Source: Pseudomonadota bacterium
GTDB lineage: Bacteria; Pseudomonadota; Alphaproteobacteria; Rhodobacterales; Rhodobacteraceae
Assembly (NCBI GenBank): GCA_038533575.1
Contig: JBCAYL010000003.1
Coordinates: 62,001-126,000 of the forward strand
Length of the DNA: 64,000 bases
Reading direction: 5' to 3'
A program made the translations under genes and the position numbers. This document shows positions 1 to 8,314 of the stretch, piece by piece. The notes below the pieces were generated by a model. The model had not been told where the DNA came from and ran no database searches. It saw only the letters and a program-made list of their open reading frames with translations. Positions within the stretch are counted from its first letter, which is position 1. The number at the start of each line of letters is the position of its first letter.

Positions 1-379
1 CGGGCTCGGCTGGGCTGCCTTCGGTCAATTCCCGCGTCAGCCGCCGCCGCAGCGCGGGCAGCGCCACGCCGAAGCGCGCGAGCTCGTCGAACTTGGTGCG
101 CGCGCGGTGCTCGGTCCAGTCGGGGTGGTAGCGGTATTGCTTGCGCTCCCGCGCATCGAGGCCGGTGGCCAGCAAATGCCCGTTGGGCTTCGGGCTGATC
201 CAGACATCCGCATAGGCCGGAGGCACGGCCAGCGCCTCGATCCGGCGCCGCTCCCGTCGGTCCTCGATACGCGTCCCGTCGGGGGCGCGGTAGCTCCAGC
301 CCCGGCCCGCGCGGCGGCGCGTGATGCCCGGGCGGTCATCGGGGTACCAGACGAGGGAGGCAGGCAGGGTGGCATCCAT
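1..379 (-). CDS. DNA topoisomerase IB, N-terminal part (cut by window edge)
   Basis: This is the first 126 codons of a minus-strand gene that runs off the left end of the window. The reading frame from the ATG at 379 contains VPPAYADVWI, then GHLLATG and RKQYRYHP, which are hallmarks of the eukaryote-like/poxvirus-like type IB topoisomerases found in bacteria. Those enzymes relax supercoils through a tyrosine 3'-phosphate intermediate. The catalytic domain and its tyrosine lie outside the window, so activity cannot be judged. The gene is divergent from ade, with about 80 bp between the two starts. A longer open frame on the same strand is a shadow in another phase. Confidence 0.85.
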   Translation of the reverse strand, partial: MDATLPASLVWYPDDRPGITRRRAGRGWSYRAPDGTRIEDRRERRRIEALAVPPAYADVWISPKPNGHLLATGLDARERKQYRYHPDWTEHRARTKFDELARFGVALPALRRRLTRELTEGSPAEP

Positions 380-460
380 GCGTTCTCAACCGGCACGCGG
401 GGTGTCCGGTTTCATCGATATGTCACTTGCGGGCGCCTGCGGGCGGTGAAATGCTGCGCC

Positions 461-2254
461 ATGGAACAACTCAAGACATGGGCAGAGGTCGCACCGCATC
501 TCGTGGCGGTGGCCGCGGGGCGCGCAGTGGCAGATCGCGTGATCCGGGGCGCGCGCGTGGTCAACGTGCATACCCGCGAGGTGCTCGACTGGGAGATCGC
601 AATCGCCGCGGCCCGTTTTGCCTATGTGGGGCCCGATGCCGCGCATTGCGTGGGGCCTGAGACGGAGGTGGTCGACGCGGGCGGGCGCTACGCCATTCCC
701 GGCCTTTGCGACGGGCACATGCATATCGAGAGCGGCATGCTCACCCCCGCCGAGTTCGCCGCCGCCGTCATCCCCCACGGCACGACGACGATGTTCACCG
801 ACCCCCACGAGATCGCCAACGTGATGGGCCTCGAAGGCGTGCGCATGATGCATGACGAGGCCCTGATGCAGCCCGTCAACATCTTCACGCAGATGCCCTC
901 CTGCGCGCCTTCGGCGCCCGGGCTCGAGACTACTGGCTTCGAGATCACCGCCGAGGACGTGGCCGAGGCCATGGCCTGGCCCGGCATCATCGGTCTGGGC
1001 GAGATGATGAACTTCCCCGGTGTCGTGAACGGTGACGCGCAGATGCTGGCCGAGATCGCCGCCACGCAGGCGGCGGGAAAGACGGTGGGGGGGCATTACG
1101 CGTCGCCCGATCTCGGGCCTGCCTTCCATGCCTACGCCGCGGGCGGGCCGGCGGATGACCATGAAGGCACCTCCGAGGCCGACGCCATCGCGCGCACGCG
1201 GCAGGGCATGCGTGCCATGCTCCGCCTGGGCTCTGCCTGGTACGACGTGGAAAGCCAGATCACGGCGGTGACGGAAAAGGGCATGGATCCACGCAGCTTC
1301 ATCCTGTGCACCGATGACTGCTTCGCAGGGACGCTGGTGCGCGACGGGCACATGGACCGCGTGGTGCGCCATGCGATTGCCTGCGGCTGTGATCCCCTGA
1401 TCGCTTTGCAGATGGCCACGATCAACACCGCCACGCATTTCGGCCTCGAGCGGGAGCTCGGCTCCATCGCGCCGGGCCGCCGCGCCGATCTTATCCTGAC
1501 CTCGAGCCTCGAAGAGCTCCCCATCGAGCATGTTATCGCCCGGGGCGTCACCGTCGCCGAAGCGGGCGCGCTCAAGGTCGACTGCCCGCATTACAATTGG
1601 CCCGCACGCGCGCGGCAAACGGTCCATATAGGGGCCGCAAAGACCGCCGAGGATTTCGAGATCCGCGCGCCCGAGGGGGCCAACCGCGTCACGGCCCGGG
1701 TCATCGGCGTCGTGGAGAACCAGGCGCCGACGAAGGCGCTGAGCGCTGAGCTGCCGGTGGAAAACGGCCTCGTGGAGGCGGAGGGCGATGTCTGCCAGAT
1801 CGCCCTCGTCGAACGCCACCGCGCCACAGGCGGCGTGACGAATGCCTTCGTCTCCGGCTTCGGCTACCAGGGTCCCATGGCCATGGCGTCCACCGTGGCC
1901 CATGACAGCCACCACATGATCGTCGTGGGCACTGATCGGGCCAATATGGCCGCCGCCGCCAATAGGCTCGCCGAGGTGGGCGGTGGCATGTGCGTCTTCC
2001 GCGATGGCCGGGAGGCCGCCCTCGTGGAACTGCCGATCGCGGGGCTCATGTCGGATGCGCCCGCCGCCGAGGTGGCCGAGAAGGCCGACGCGATACTCGC
2101 GGCGATGAAAGCCGCCGGCTGCACGCTCAACAACGCCAACATGCAGCATTCGCTCCTCGCGCTCGTCGTCATCCCGGAGCTGCGCATCTCCGATCTCGGT
2201 CTCGTGGATGTCCGGAGCTTCGAGCTTGTGCCGCTCTTTGAGGAAGTGTCATAA
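461..2254 (+). CDS. ade: Adenine deaminase
   Basis: The 597-residue product deaminates adenine to hypoxanthine and ammonia in the cytoplasm. It is a metal-dependent amidohydrolase: the metal-binding GHMHIES motif sits at about residues 85-91, followed by GTTTMFTDPHEIANVMG near 107-123. A late SGFGYQGPM and AHDSHHMIVVGT block is typical of the Ade family. The length matches the usual 570-600 residues. The frame is open upstream to 107, but the ATG at 461 fits the family N-terminus (a helical segment, then VIRGARVVNV) and clears the divergent topoisomerase gene. The next gene makes adenine from AMP, so the two form a two-step AMP degradation or salvage route. Confidence 0.93.
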   Translation: MEQLKTWAEVAPHLVAVAAGRAVADRVIRGARVVNVHTREVLDWEIAIAAARFAYVGPDAAHCVGPETEVVDAGGRYAIPGLCDGHMHIESGMLTPAEFAAAVIPHGTTTMFTDPHEIANVMGLEGVRMMHDEALMQPVNIFTQMPSCAPSAPGLETTGFEITAEDVAEAMAWPGIIGLGEMMNFPGVVNGDAQMLAEIAATQAAGKTVGGHYASPDLGPAFHAYAAGGPADDHEGTSEADAIARTRQGMRAMLRLGSAWYDVESQITAVTEKGMDPRSFILCTDDCFAGTLVRDGHMDRVVRHAIACGCDPLIALQMATINTATHFGLERELGSIAPGRRADLILTSSLEELPIEHVIARGVTVAEAGALKVDCPHYNWPARARQTVHIGAAKTAEDFEIRAPEGANRVTARVIGVVENQAPTKALSAELPVENGLVEAEGDVCQIALVERHRATGGVTNAFVSGFGYQGPMAMASTVAHDSHHMIVVGTDRANMAAAANRLAEVGGGMCVFRDGREAALVELPIAGLMSDAPAAEVAEKADAILAAMKAAGCTLNNANMQHSLLALVVIPELRISDLGLVDVRSFELVPLFEEVS

Positions 2255-2323
2255 GCGCCCACCGCTTCGATGATACACTTGCCTGGCCGCGATCCGCGCG
2301 GTGGACCATCCGTAGGACCCGAT

Positions 2324-3802
2324 ATGAACGACCAGAACCGACCCATCGCCACGCCGGACCTTCCGCCTGCCGCCTTCTTCGACGATCCCGTCGCGGCCGT
2401 CGCGCGCCTCGAGGAGCTCTACGAAGCCTCGGTGCACTTTCTCACCGAGCGGTTTACCGCGGCGCTTTCGGGCGATGTGCCGAGCGCGCGGATGCGCGCC
2501 TTCTACCCGGAGATCCGGATTTCCACGACGAGCTATGCCAGCGTGGATTCGCGGCTCTCCTTCGGCCACGTGGCTGAGCCTGGCACCTACGTCACCACCA
2601 TCACGCGGCCCGATCTCTTCGGGAATTACCTGCGCCAGCAGCTCAAGCTCTTGATGGAGAACCACGGCATCCGGGTCATGATCGGGCCGTCGACCACGCC
2701 GATGCCCGTGCATTTCGCGGTGGCCGGCCAGCCCGATCTCGTGGTGCCGCAGGAGGGTGCCGCGCCTTTCACGCTGCGCGACGTCTTCGACGTGCCGGAT
2801 CTCTCGACCACCAATGACGAGATCGTCAACGGCTACGGCTATAGCTACCCCGACGGGGCCGGGCCGCTCGCGCCCTTCACCGCCCAGCGGATCGACTATT
2901 CGCTCGCTCGGCTGAGCCATTACACCGCCACCGATCCCGATCACTTCCAGAACCACGTGCTCTTCACCAACTACCAGTTCTACGTGGAGGAGTTCGAAGC
3001 CTATGCCCGGGAGAAGATCGGCGACCCCGCCTCGGGCTACACGTCTTTCGTGGCCACTGGCGACCAGGAAATCACGACGCCTGACGGGGTTATAGAGCCG
3101 CCCGCGAAGCTGCCGCAGATGCCCACCTACCACCTCAAGCGCGAGGGCGGGGCGGGGATCACGCTCGTCAATATCGGGGTCGGGCCTTCCAACGCGAAGA
3201 CCGCCACGGACCATATCGCCGTACTCCGCCCCCATGCGTGGCTGATGGTGGGGCATTGCGCGGGGCTGCGGAACTCCCAGCAGCTTGGCGATTTCGTGCT
3301 CGGCCACGGCTACCTGCGCGAGGATCACGTGCTCGACGATGATCTGCCCGTCTGGGTGCCGATCCCGGCGCTGGCGGAGATCCAGACCTCGCTCGAGAGC
3401 GCGGTGGCGGAGGTCTCGGGGCTCGAAGGCTTTGAGCTCAAGCGGCTGATGCGGACGGGGACGGTGGCCACCATCGACAACAGGAACTGGGAGCTCCGCG
3501 ACCAGTCCGGCCCGGTGCAGCGGCTCAGCCAATCACGCGCGATCGCGCTCGACATGGAAAGCGCCACCATCGCCGCCAACGGTTACCGCTTCCGCGTCCC
3601 CTACGGCACGTTGCTCTGCGTCTCTGACAAGCCGCTCCACGGCGAGCTGAAGCTGCCGGGCATGGCTACCGATTTCTACCGGACGCAGGTCGCGCGGCAT
3701 CTCAAGATCGGCATTCGCGCCATGGAAACGATCCGCGACATGCCGCTCGAGCGTATCCACAGCCGCAAGTTGCGCTCCTTCGAGGAGACCGCGTTCCTCT
3801 GA
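2324..3802 (+). CDS. amn: AMP nucleosidase
   Basis: The 492-residue product hydrolyses AMP to adenine and ribose 5-phosphate. The N-terminal half is the AMP nucleosidase-specific region with TRPDLFGNYL. The C-terminal half is the nucleoside-phosphorylase-like catalytic fold, seen as VGHCAGLRNSQQLGDFVLGHGYLREDHVLDDDLP, here split as VGHCAGLRNSQQ and GDFVLGHGYLREDH, and later ALDMESATIAANG. It starts 69 bp after ade stops, so co-transcription is likely, and its product adenine is the substrate of Ade. The start at 2324 is preferred to the in-frame codon at 2270 because the latter begins inside a poorly conserved leader. No operator was recognised. Confidence 0.93.
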   Translation: MNDQNRPIATPDLPPAAFFDDPVAAVARLEELYEASVHFLTERFTAALSGDVPSARMRAFYPEIRISTTSYASVDSRLSFGHVAEPGTYVTTITRPDLFGNYLRQQLKLLMENHGIRVMIGPSTTPMPVHFAVAGQPDLVVPQEGAAPFTLRDVFDVPDLSTTNDEIVNGYGYSYPDGAGPLAPFTAQRIDYSLARLSHYTATDPDHFQNHVLFTNYQFYVEEFEAYAREKIGDPASGYTSFVATGDQEITTPDGVIEPPAKLPQMPTYHLKREGGAGITLVNIGVGPSNAKTATDHIAVLRPHAWLMVGHCAGLRNSQQLGDFVLGHGYLREDHVLDDDLPVWVPIPALAEIQTSLESAVAEVSGLEGFELKRLMRTGTVATIDNRNWELRDQSGPVQRLSQSRAIALDMESATIAANGYRFRVPYGTLLCVSDKPLHGELKLPGMATDFYRTQVARHLKIGIRAMETIRDMPLERIHSRKLRSFEETAFL

Positions 3803-3944
3803 TCGCGGCCTTCCCGCCACGTTTCGGTGTGAAAAATCGCATGATTTAAGGCTTTTTGCGCCACTAATTCTTGTGTGATGCCCCAACATGACGCTAATCT
3901 GCACAAATGAGGCCCGAGATTTGGGCAGTGAAGGAGATAACAAC

Positions 3945-4232
3945 ATGGCCAAACCAATGACCAAGACCCAGCTCGTGGCCGCCCTCGCAGACGCGATGGA
4001 CAGCGACAAGAAATCCGCGGGTGCCGCACTCGACGCTGTCTGCGACGTCATCACCAAAGAAGTGTCCGGCGGCGGTGCCGTCACGCTGCCCGGCGTGGGC
4101 AAGATCTACTGCCGTGAGCGCCCCGAGCGCATGGTGCGCAACCCGGCCACCGGCGAGCAGATCAAGAAAGACGCCGACAAGGTCGTCAAGATGACGATCG
4201 CCAAGGCGCTCAAGGAAAGCGTCAACGGCTAA
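3945..4232 (+). CDS. HU family DNA-binding protein
   Basis: This 95-residue nucleoid protein has the HU/IHF fold. The N-terminal helices read MTKTQLVAALADAM, the core contains LPGVGKIYCRERPERMVRNP (the DNA-contacting arm, with RNPATGE at its tip), and the C-terminus is VVKMTIAKALKESV. The start ATG has a strong AAGGAGAT ribosome site 9 nt upstream, which rejects the longer frame beginning at 3888. A possible promoter is TTGTGT at 3871 and TAATCT at 3895 (18 bp spacing), but it is weak. The gene is monocistronic: a clear intrinsic terminator follows 22 bp downstream. It could equally be called HU-alpha or HU-beta, since one homodimeric HU is usual in this group. Confidence 0.93.
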   Translation: MAKPMTKTQLVAALADAMDSDKKSAGAALDAVCDVITKEVSGGGAVTLPGVGKIYCRERPERMVRNPATGEQIKKDADKVVKMTIAKALKESVNG

Positions 4233-4254
4233 ACGCCGATCCCCGATTTTTTCG

Positions 4255-4286
4255 AAGGCCGTTCGCCCCGCGCGAGCGGCCTTTTT
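4255..4286 (+). terminator. Intrinsic terminator after HU gene
   Basis: AAGGCCG at 4255-4261 pairs with CGGCCTT at 4277-4283. The pairing extends by four further base pairs including one G-T, and a run of T follows. It lies 22 bp after the HU stop codon. Confidence 0.88.
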
Positions 4287-4354
4287 CGTCTCTTCAAGGT
4301 TAAGCCTTTGGCAAGCTTTCTGCGGGTAAGCACGATTAACCAAAGGAGAGAGAC

Positions 4355-4735
4355 ATGCATGTACGTGAAGTGAATTCCGCCAAGGTCTCCGGAATTGGCG
4401 GGTTCTTCATCCGGGCCCGCAATCCCGGCAAGATGCGCGCGTGGTACCGCGATGTGCTGGGGATCGGGCGCTCCGATGACGTGGTCTGGCAGCAGGCGCC
4501 GGGGCCCACGATCTTTGCGCCCTACGCCGAACGCAGCACGTATTTCGGCCGCCAGGACCAGTCTTTCATGCTGAATTTCCGCGTCGACAACCTCGCCGCC
4601 ATGATCGAAGAGCTCACCGCCACGGGCATCCACGTCGAAACCCGCCCCGGCGAATGGGACAACGATACCGGCCGCTTCGCGCGTATTCACGATCCGGAGG
4701 GCAATCCCATCGAGCTCTGGGAGCCCGCCGCCTGA
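4355..4735 (+). CDS. VOC (glyoxalase/bleomycin resistance) family protein
   Basis: The 126-residue product has a single vicinal-oxygen-chelate module pair: GIGGFFIRARNPGKMRAWYRDVLGI at the start (seen as FIRARNP then WYRDVLGI) and ARIHDPEGNPIELWEP at the end, where the Glu of IELWEP is the usual metal ligand. Family members include glyoxalases, dioxygenases and resistance proteins, and the substrate cannot be told from sequence. The ATG has AAAGGAGAG 5 nt upstream. It sits alone between the HU terminator and an EamA gene on the same strand. Confidence 0.85.
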   Translation: MHVREVNSAKVSGIGGFFIRARNPGKMRAWYRDVLGIGRSDDVVWQQAPGPTIFAPYAERSTYFGRQDQSFMLNFRVDNLAAMIEELTATGIHVETRPGEWDNDTGRFARIHDPEGNPIELWEPAA

Positions 4736-4786
4736 CATCGCGCGCGGGCTCTGGCCCCCGGGGGCCGGGGCGCGTATGGCGCTTGG

Positions 4787-5698
4787 ATGGATATTCGCGC
4801 GATCTGTCTCGGCCTCGTTTTCGCCCTCGCGTGGTCCTCCGCGTTCACCTCGGCGCGCATCATCGTCGAAAGCGCGCCACCGCTCCTGATCCTCTCGCTC
4901 CGCTTTTTCCTGTCCGGCGCGCTGGCCTGCGGGCTTGCATGGGCGCTGGGGCAGAGCTTTCGGCTCTCGGCGGCGCAATGGCGGGCGACGATCCTCTTCG
5001 GTATCTGCCAGAACGCGCTTTATCTCGGGCTCAACTTCGTGGCCATGCAGAGCGTGGAGGCCTCGCTCGCAGCCATAATCGCCTCGGCCATGCCGCTCCT
5101 CGTGGCCGGGGCCGGCTGGATCCTTTTTCGGGAGCGCGTGGGCGCGGCGGGCGTCGGAGGGCTCGTGGTAGGTACAGGCGGCGTCATCCTCATCATGGGG
5201 GCACGGCTCGGCGGCGGCGCGGATAGCTTCGGCATCGCGCTTTGTATCCTCGGTGTCATCGCGCTCACGGCGGCCACGCTGGCCCTGCGGCAGGCCTCGA
5301 GCGGGGGCAACTACATGGCCATCGTGGGCCTGCAGATGCTCATCGGTGCCACGGCACTTCTCCCCGCGGGGCTCGCGCTCGAGACTTGGGAGGTCACCTG
5401 GACCCCGCGCCTCACGGCGGCCTTCGTCTATACCACGCTGGTGCCGGGGCTTCTCGCGACGCTCATCTGGTTCCACCTTGTGGCGCGGGTCGGCGCGGTG
5501 AAGGCCGCGACGTTCCACTTCCTCAATCCGTTCTTCGGCGTGGCCATCGCGGCGCTCATGCTGGGCGAGGCGCTGAGCCTCACCGACATCGCGGGGGTCG
5601 TGCTCATCGCGGGGGCGATCCTTGCCGTGCAGACCTCCCGCGCGAGCGCGCGCACAGCGAACCATACGCCGGACACACGGCCAAACACAGCCCGGTGA
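4787..5698 (+). CDS. EamA/DMT family transporter
   Basis: This 303-residue inner-membrane protein has about ten hydrophobic segments arranged as two EamA repeats. The first begins GLVFALAWSSAF. The second carries the family signature NPFFGVAIAALMLGE near residues 250-265. Drug/metabolite transporters of this size export amino acids, metabolites or drugs, and the substrate cannot be inferred. A perfect 14-bp GC palindrome (4753-4766) lies in the short gap from the VOC gene, and it lacks a T tract. The last 20 residues are polar and poorly conserved. Confidence 0.87.
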   Translation: MDIRAICLGLVFALAWSSAFTSARIIVESAPPLLILSLRFFLSGALACGLAWALGQSFRLSAAQWRATILFGICQNALYLGLNFVAMQSVEASLAAIIASAMPLLVAGAGWILFRERVGAAGVGGLVVGTGGVILIMGARLGGGADSFGIALCILGVIALTAATLALRQASSGGNYMAIVGLQMLIGATALLPAGLALETWEVTWTPRLTAAFVYTTLVPGLLATLIWFHLVARVGAVKAATFHFLNPFFGVAIAALMLGEALSLTDIAGVVLIAGAILAVQTSRASARTANHTPDTRPNTAR

Positions 5699-5749
5699 TC
5701 AGGACGTAGCAAAGCTGACAGGCGGGTCAGGATCGGGCATGAGACGGGG

Positions 5750-6463
5750 ATGGACCTCGTCTTCGGATATCTCGCCGGGCTGCTCACGCTGATCAATCCC
5801 TGCGTCGTGCCTGTGCTGCCCATCGTGCTTGCCTCGGCGCTGCAGGCTTCCCGAGCGGGGCCGCTGGCACTCGCGGCGGGCATGAGCCTTGCCTTCGTGG
5901 CGCTGGGTGTGGGCATTTCCGCCTTCGGCTACGCGTTGGGCATCGACGCGGAGACGATCGCCAATGCCGGCGCGGTCCTCATGATCCTTTTCGGCCTCGT
6001 CCTGCTTGTGCCCCGCTTCTCGGCGCGCTTCGCCACTGCAACGGGCGGCTTCGCGGGCTCCGCCGATGCCCAGCTCGACGGGATGGACGGGGGCTCCCTG
6101 CGCGGCCAGTTCCTCACCGGCGCGCTTCTCGGCGCGGTTTGGAGCCCTTGCGTGGGCCCGACGCTGGGCGGCGCCATCGCGCTGGCCTCCACCGGGCAGA
6201 GCCTCGGCTGGGCCACGGCGATCATGGCGAGCTTCGCGCTGGGCGTCTCCACCATCATCCTGGCGCTCGGCTACGGAGCGCAATCGGCGCTGCGCGGGCG
6301 CGCCGCGGCCATGCGCCGGATGGCGGCCTATGCCCGCCCGCTCATGGGGGTGATCCTCGTCGTCGTCGGCACGGGCATCCTCTTCAAGGTCCACCACATG
6401 ATCGAAATCTGGGCGCTCGACACGCTGCCCGTCTGGCTACAGGACCTTTCGGTCCGCTTCTGA
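5750..6463 (+). CDS. CcdA/DsbD-type thiol-disulfide membrane transporter
   Basis: The 237-residue polytopic membrane protein has two conserved cysteine-proline sites, INPCVVPVLP in the first segment and SPCVGPTLGG in the middle. These are the paired redox cysteines that CcdA and the DsbD core use to carry electrons from cytoplasmic thioredoxin across the membrane. Six hydrophobic segments are visible. The next gene, only 11 bp on, encodes an exported thioredoxin-like protein that is the natural electron acceptor. It probably supports periplasmic disulfide reduction or cytochrome c maturation. It could be assigned as ccdA, but the final target is unknown. Confidence 0.87.
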   Translation: MDLVFGYLAGLLTLINPCVVPVLPIVLASALQASRAGPLALAAGMSLAFVALGVGISAFGYALGIDAETIANAGAVLMILFGLVLLVPRFSARFATATGGFAGSADAQLDGMDGGSLRGQFLTGALLGAVWSPCVGPTLGGAIALASTGQSLGWATAIMASFALGVSTIILALGYGAQSALRGRAAAMRRMAAYARPLMGVILVVVGTGILFKVHHMIEIWALDTLPVWLQDLSVRF

Positions 6464-6474
6464 AGGAGATATCC

Positions 6475-6888
6475 ATGCACCGCCGTACCTTCCTCCTCGC
6501 CGCCGCGGCTGCGCCGCTCGCCACCCGCGCCATGGGCGCCACGGGCTGGGTCGATTACATCCCCGGCCTCGTGCGCGACCGCCTCGCGGCGGGAGAGACC
6601 GTCTTTCTCGACGTGGCCGCGGATTGGTGCACTACCTGCCGCAGTCAGGAGCGGACGATCAATGCGCTCATGGGCGAGAACCCGGCCTATGCCGAGGCCG
6701 TCACCTTCGTGCGCCTCGACTGGGATGACCACAAGAACGCGCCGATCGTGCAGGACCTGCGCATTCCACGCCGCTCCACGCTTGTTGTGCTTAAAGGCGA
6801 GGATGAGCTCGGCCGCATCGTGGCCGGCACGCGGAAGGCTGACATCCAAGCGCTCATGGATACCGCGCTCACCGCCGCCAGCGCCTGA
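6475..6888 (+). CDS. Exported thioredoxin-family protein (DsbD C-terminal-like)
   Basis: This 137-residue product has a signal sequence (MHRRTFLLAAAAAPLATRAMG). Its thioredoxin domain has the redox motif ADWCTTC, which resembles the C-terminal domain of DsbD more than classic thioredoxin. The cis-proline region is IPRRSTLVV. The ATG at 6475 has a strong GAAGGAGAT ribosome site ending 4 nt upstream, so the longer frame opening at 6139 inside the ccdA-like gene is not used. With the preceding membrane protein it makes a split DsbD-like relay. The twin arginine is followed by TFLL, so Tat or Sec export are both possible. Confidence 0.83.
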   Translation: MHRRTFLLAAAAAPLATRAMGATGWVDYIPGLVRDRLAAGETVFLDVAADWCTTCRSQERTINALMGENPAYAEAVTFVRLDWDDHKNAPIVQDLRIPRRSTLVVLKGEDELGRIVAGTRKADIQALMDTALTAASA

Positions 6889-6968
6889 GCTTGCGCGGGT
6901 ACGGGGGACGAGACACGCGCGGGTTTCGCGGCCCATCAGGCTTCTTTGTGCCTCGTACCTCGGGGAGT

Positions 6969-6988
6969 TTGAGGGGCTGGCCCCTCAA
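6969..6988. other. Short palindrome in convergent intergenic gap
   Basis: TTGAGGGG pairs perfectly with CCCCTCAA around a 4-nt loop. It lies in the gap between the thioredoxin gene and the convergent aroC. There is no T tract on either strand, so it may be a repeat unit or a weak bidirectional terminator. Confidence 0.45.
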
Positions 6989-6994
6989 TCCGGC

Positions 6995-8107
6995 CTACCC
7001 GATCGTGCCCAGGCTCTGATAGGGCGCGCTGCCAGTCTGGCCGCGGTTCATGAGCACGTGATCGAGCAGCACGCAGGCCATCATCGCCTCGCCCACCGGC
7101 ACGGCACGGATGCCCACGCAGGGGTCATGCCTGCCCTTGGTGATGATCTCGGTCTCTTGGCCTGACTTCGTGATCGTGGCGCGCGGCGTAAGGATGGAGC
7201 TCGTGGGCTTCACCGCGAAGCGCACGGTGATGTCCTGTCCCGTGGAGATACCGCCGAGGATGCCGCCGGCATGGTTGGAGCTGTAGACCGGGCCGTCGGG
7301 CCCCATGCGGATCTCGTCTGCGTTTGCATCACCCGTGAGTGCGGCGGCGGCCATGCCTTCCCCGATCTCGACGCCCTTCACGGCGTTGATCGAGAGCATG
7401 GCGGCGCCGAGCTCGGTGTCGAGCTTGCCGTAGATCGGCGCGCCGAGGCCCGGCGGCGGGTTTTTCGCCGTCACTTCGATCACCGCGCCGCAGGAATTGC
7501 CGCTTTTGCGCAGGTCGTCGAGGTAGGTGGCCCAGTGCTCGGCGGCCCGTGCATCCGGCACCCAGAACGGATTATTCCCGATTTCTTCCCGGTCGAAGCG
7601 CGCGCGGTCGATCCCGTGGGGCCCCATCTGGACCATGTAGCCCACGATCTCCATCTCCGGGCAGAGCTCCGAGAGCGCCGCCCGGGCGAGCCCGCCGGCG
7701 GCCACGCGCGCGGCGGTCTCGCGCGCCGAGGAGCGCCCGCCGCCGCGGTAATCCCGCACGCCGTATTTCTGCCAGTAGGTGATATCGGCATGGCCGGGGC
7801 GAAACTTCTCGGCGATGTCGCCGTAATCCTTCGACCGCTGGTCGGTGTTCTCGATCATGAGCTGGACAGGCGTGCCCGTGGTCACCCCCTCGAAGACGCC
7901 CGAGAGGATGCGCACGGCATCAGGCTCTCGCCGCTGGGTGGTGTATTTCGATTGCCCGGGCTTCCTCCGGTCGAGCCAGACCTGCAGCGCGTCTTCGCTC
8001 ACCGGTACCCCCGGGGGGCATCCATCCACGGTGCATCCGAGGGCCGGGCCATGGCTTTCGCCCCAGGTGGTCACGCGAAAGAGATGTCCGAAGGAATTCA
8101 TACTCAT
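6995..8107 (-). CDS. aroC: Chorismate synthase
   Basis: The 370-residue enzyme converts 5-enolpyruvylshikimate 3-phosphate to chorismate using reduced FMN, the last common step of aromatic amino acid synthesis. All three family signatures are present: [18 protein letters not shown] near the N-terminus (GESHGPALG), the [14 protein letters not shown] and [17 protein letters not shown] region, and [10 protein letters not shown] near the C-terminus. The start at 8107 gives the conserved [16 protein letters not shown] opening. The frame runs 27 codons further upstream but that part is not family-like. It is transcribed away from the riboswitch and thi operon. Confidence 0.95.
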   Translation of the reverse strand: MSMNSFGHLFRVTTWGESHGPALGCTVDGCPPGVPVSEDALQVWLDRRKPGQSKYTTQRREPDAVRILSGVFEGVTTGTPVQLMIENTDQRSKDYGDIAEKFRPGHADITYWQKYGVRDYRGGGRSSARETAARVAAGGLARAALSELCPEMEIVGYMVQMGPHGIDRARFDREEIGNNPFWVPDARAAEHWATYLDDLRKSGNSCGAVIEVTAKNPPPGLGAPIYGKLDTELGAAMLSINAVKGVEIGEGMAAAALTGDANADEIRMGPDGPVYSSNHAGGILGGISTGQDITVRFAVKPTSSILTPRATITKSGQETEIITKGRHDPCVGIRAVPVGEAMMACVLLDHVLMNRGQTGSAPYQSLGTIG

Positions 8108-8182
8108 AAGAGCCGTGTAGCCGGGGGCCCGGGCCTCGGCAAGACGCCGCGGCTTGCCGTCCCGGCCGATCTCGCTATGGTC

Positions 8183-8274
8183 TGCCACACCTCGGGGTGC
8201 CCGGCTGGGCTGAGATGCATCATGCGAACCCGTTGAACCTGAACCGGCTCATACCGGCGGAGGGAAGGTGGCCA
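8183..8274 (+). promoter_or_regulatory. TPP (THI-element) riboswitch
   Basis: The region carries the hallmark parts of the thiamine pyrophosphate aptamer: GGGCTGAGA at about 8208-8216, ACCCGTTGAACCTGA at about 8229-8243, and CCGG(N)4CCGG-type pairing followed by GGAGGGAAGG. GCCAC at the 5' side can pair with GTGGC at the 3' side to close P1. It lies about 40 bp before thiB, the first gene of a thiamine uptake operon, so TPP binding should repress import. The aptamer boundaries are approximate. The expression platform was not resolved, but the proximity to the ribosome site suggests control of translation. Confidence 0.93.
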
Positions 8275-8314
8275 TAAGCTCCTCACTCTTCGTTCGGCGA
8301 TATTGGAGGATCTG

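Noticed and set aside
386-2149. 587-residue minus-strand open frame rich in His, Gly and Arg
   Set aside because: It is the antisense shadow of adenine deaminase, whose motifs are complete on the plus strand.
4753-4766. 14-bp GC palindrome as a terminator of the VOC gene
   Set aside because: It has no loop space and no T tract; it is noted only with the EamA gene.
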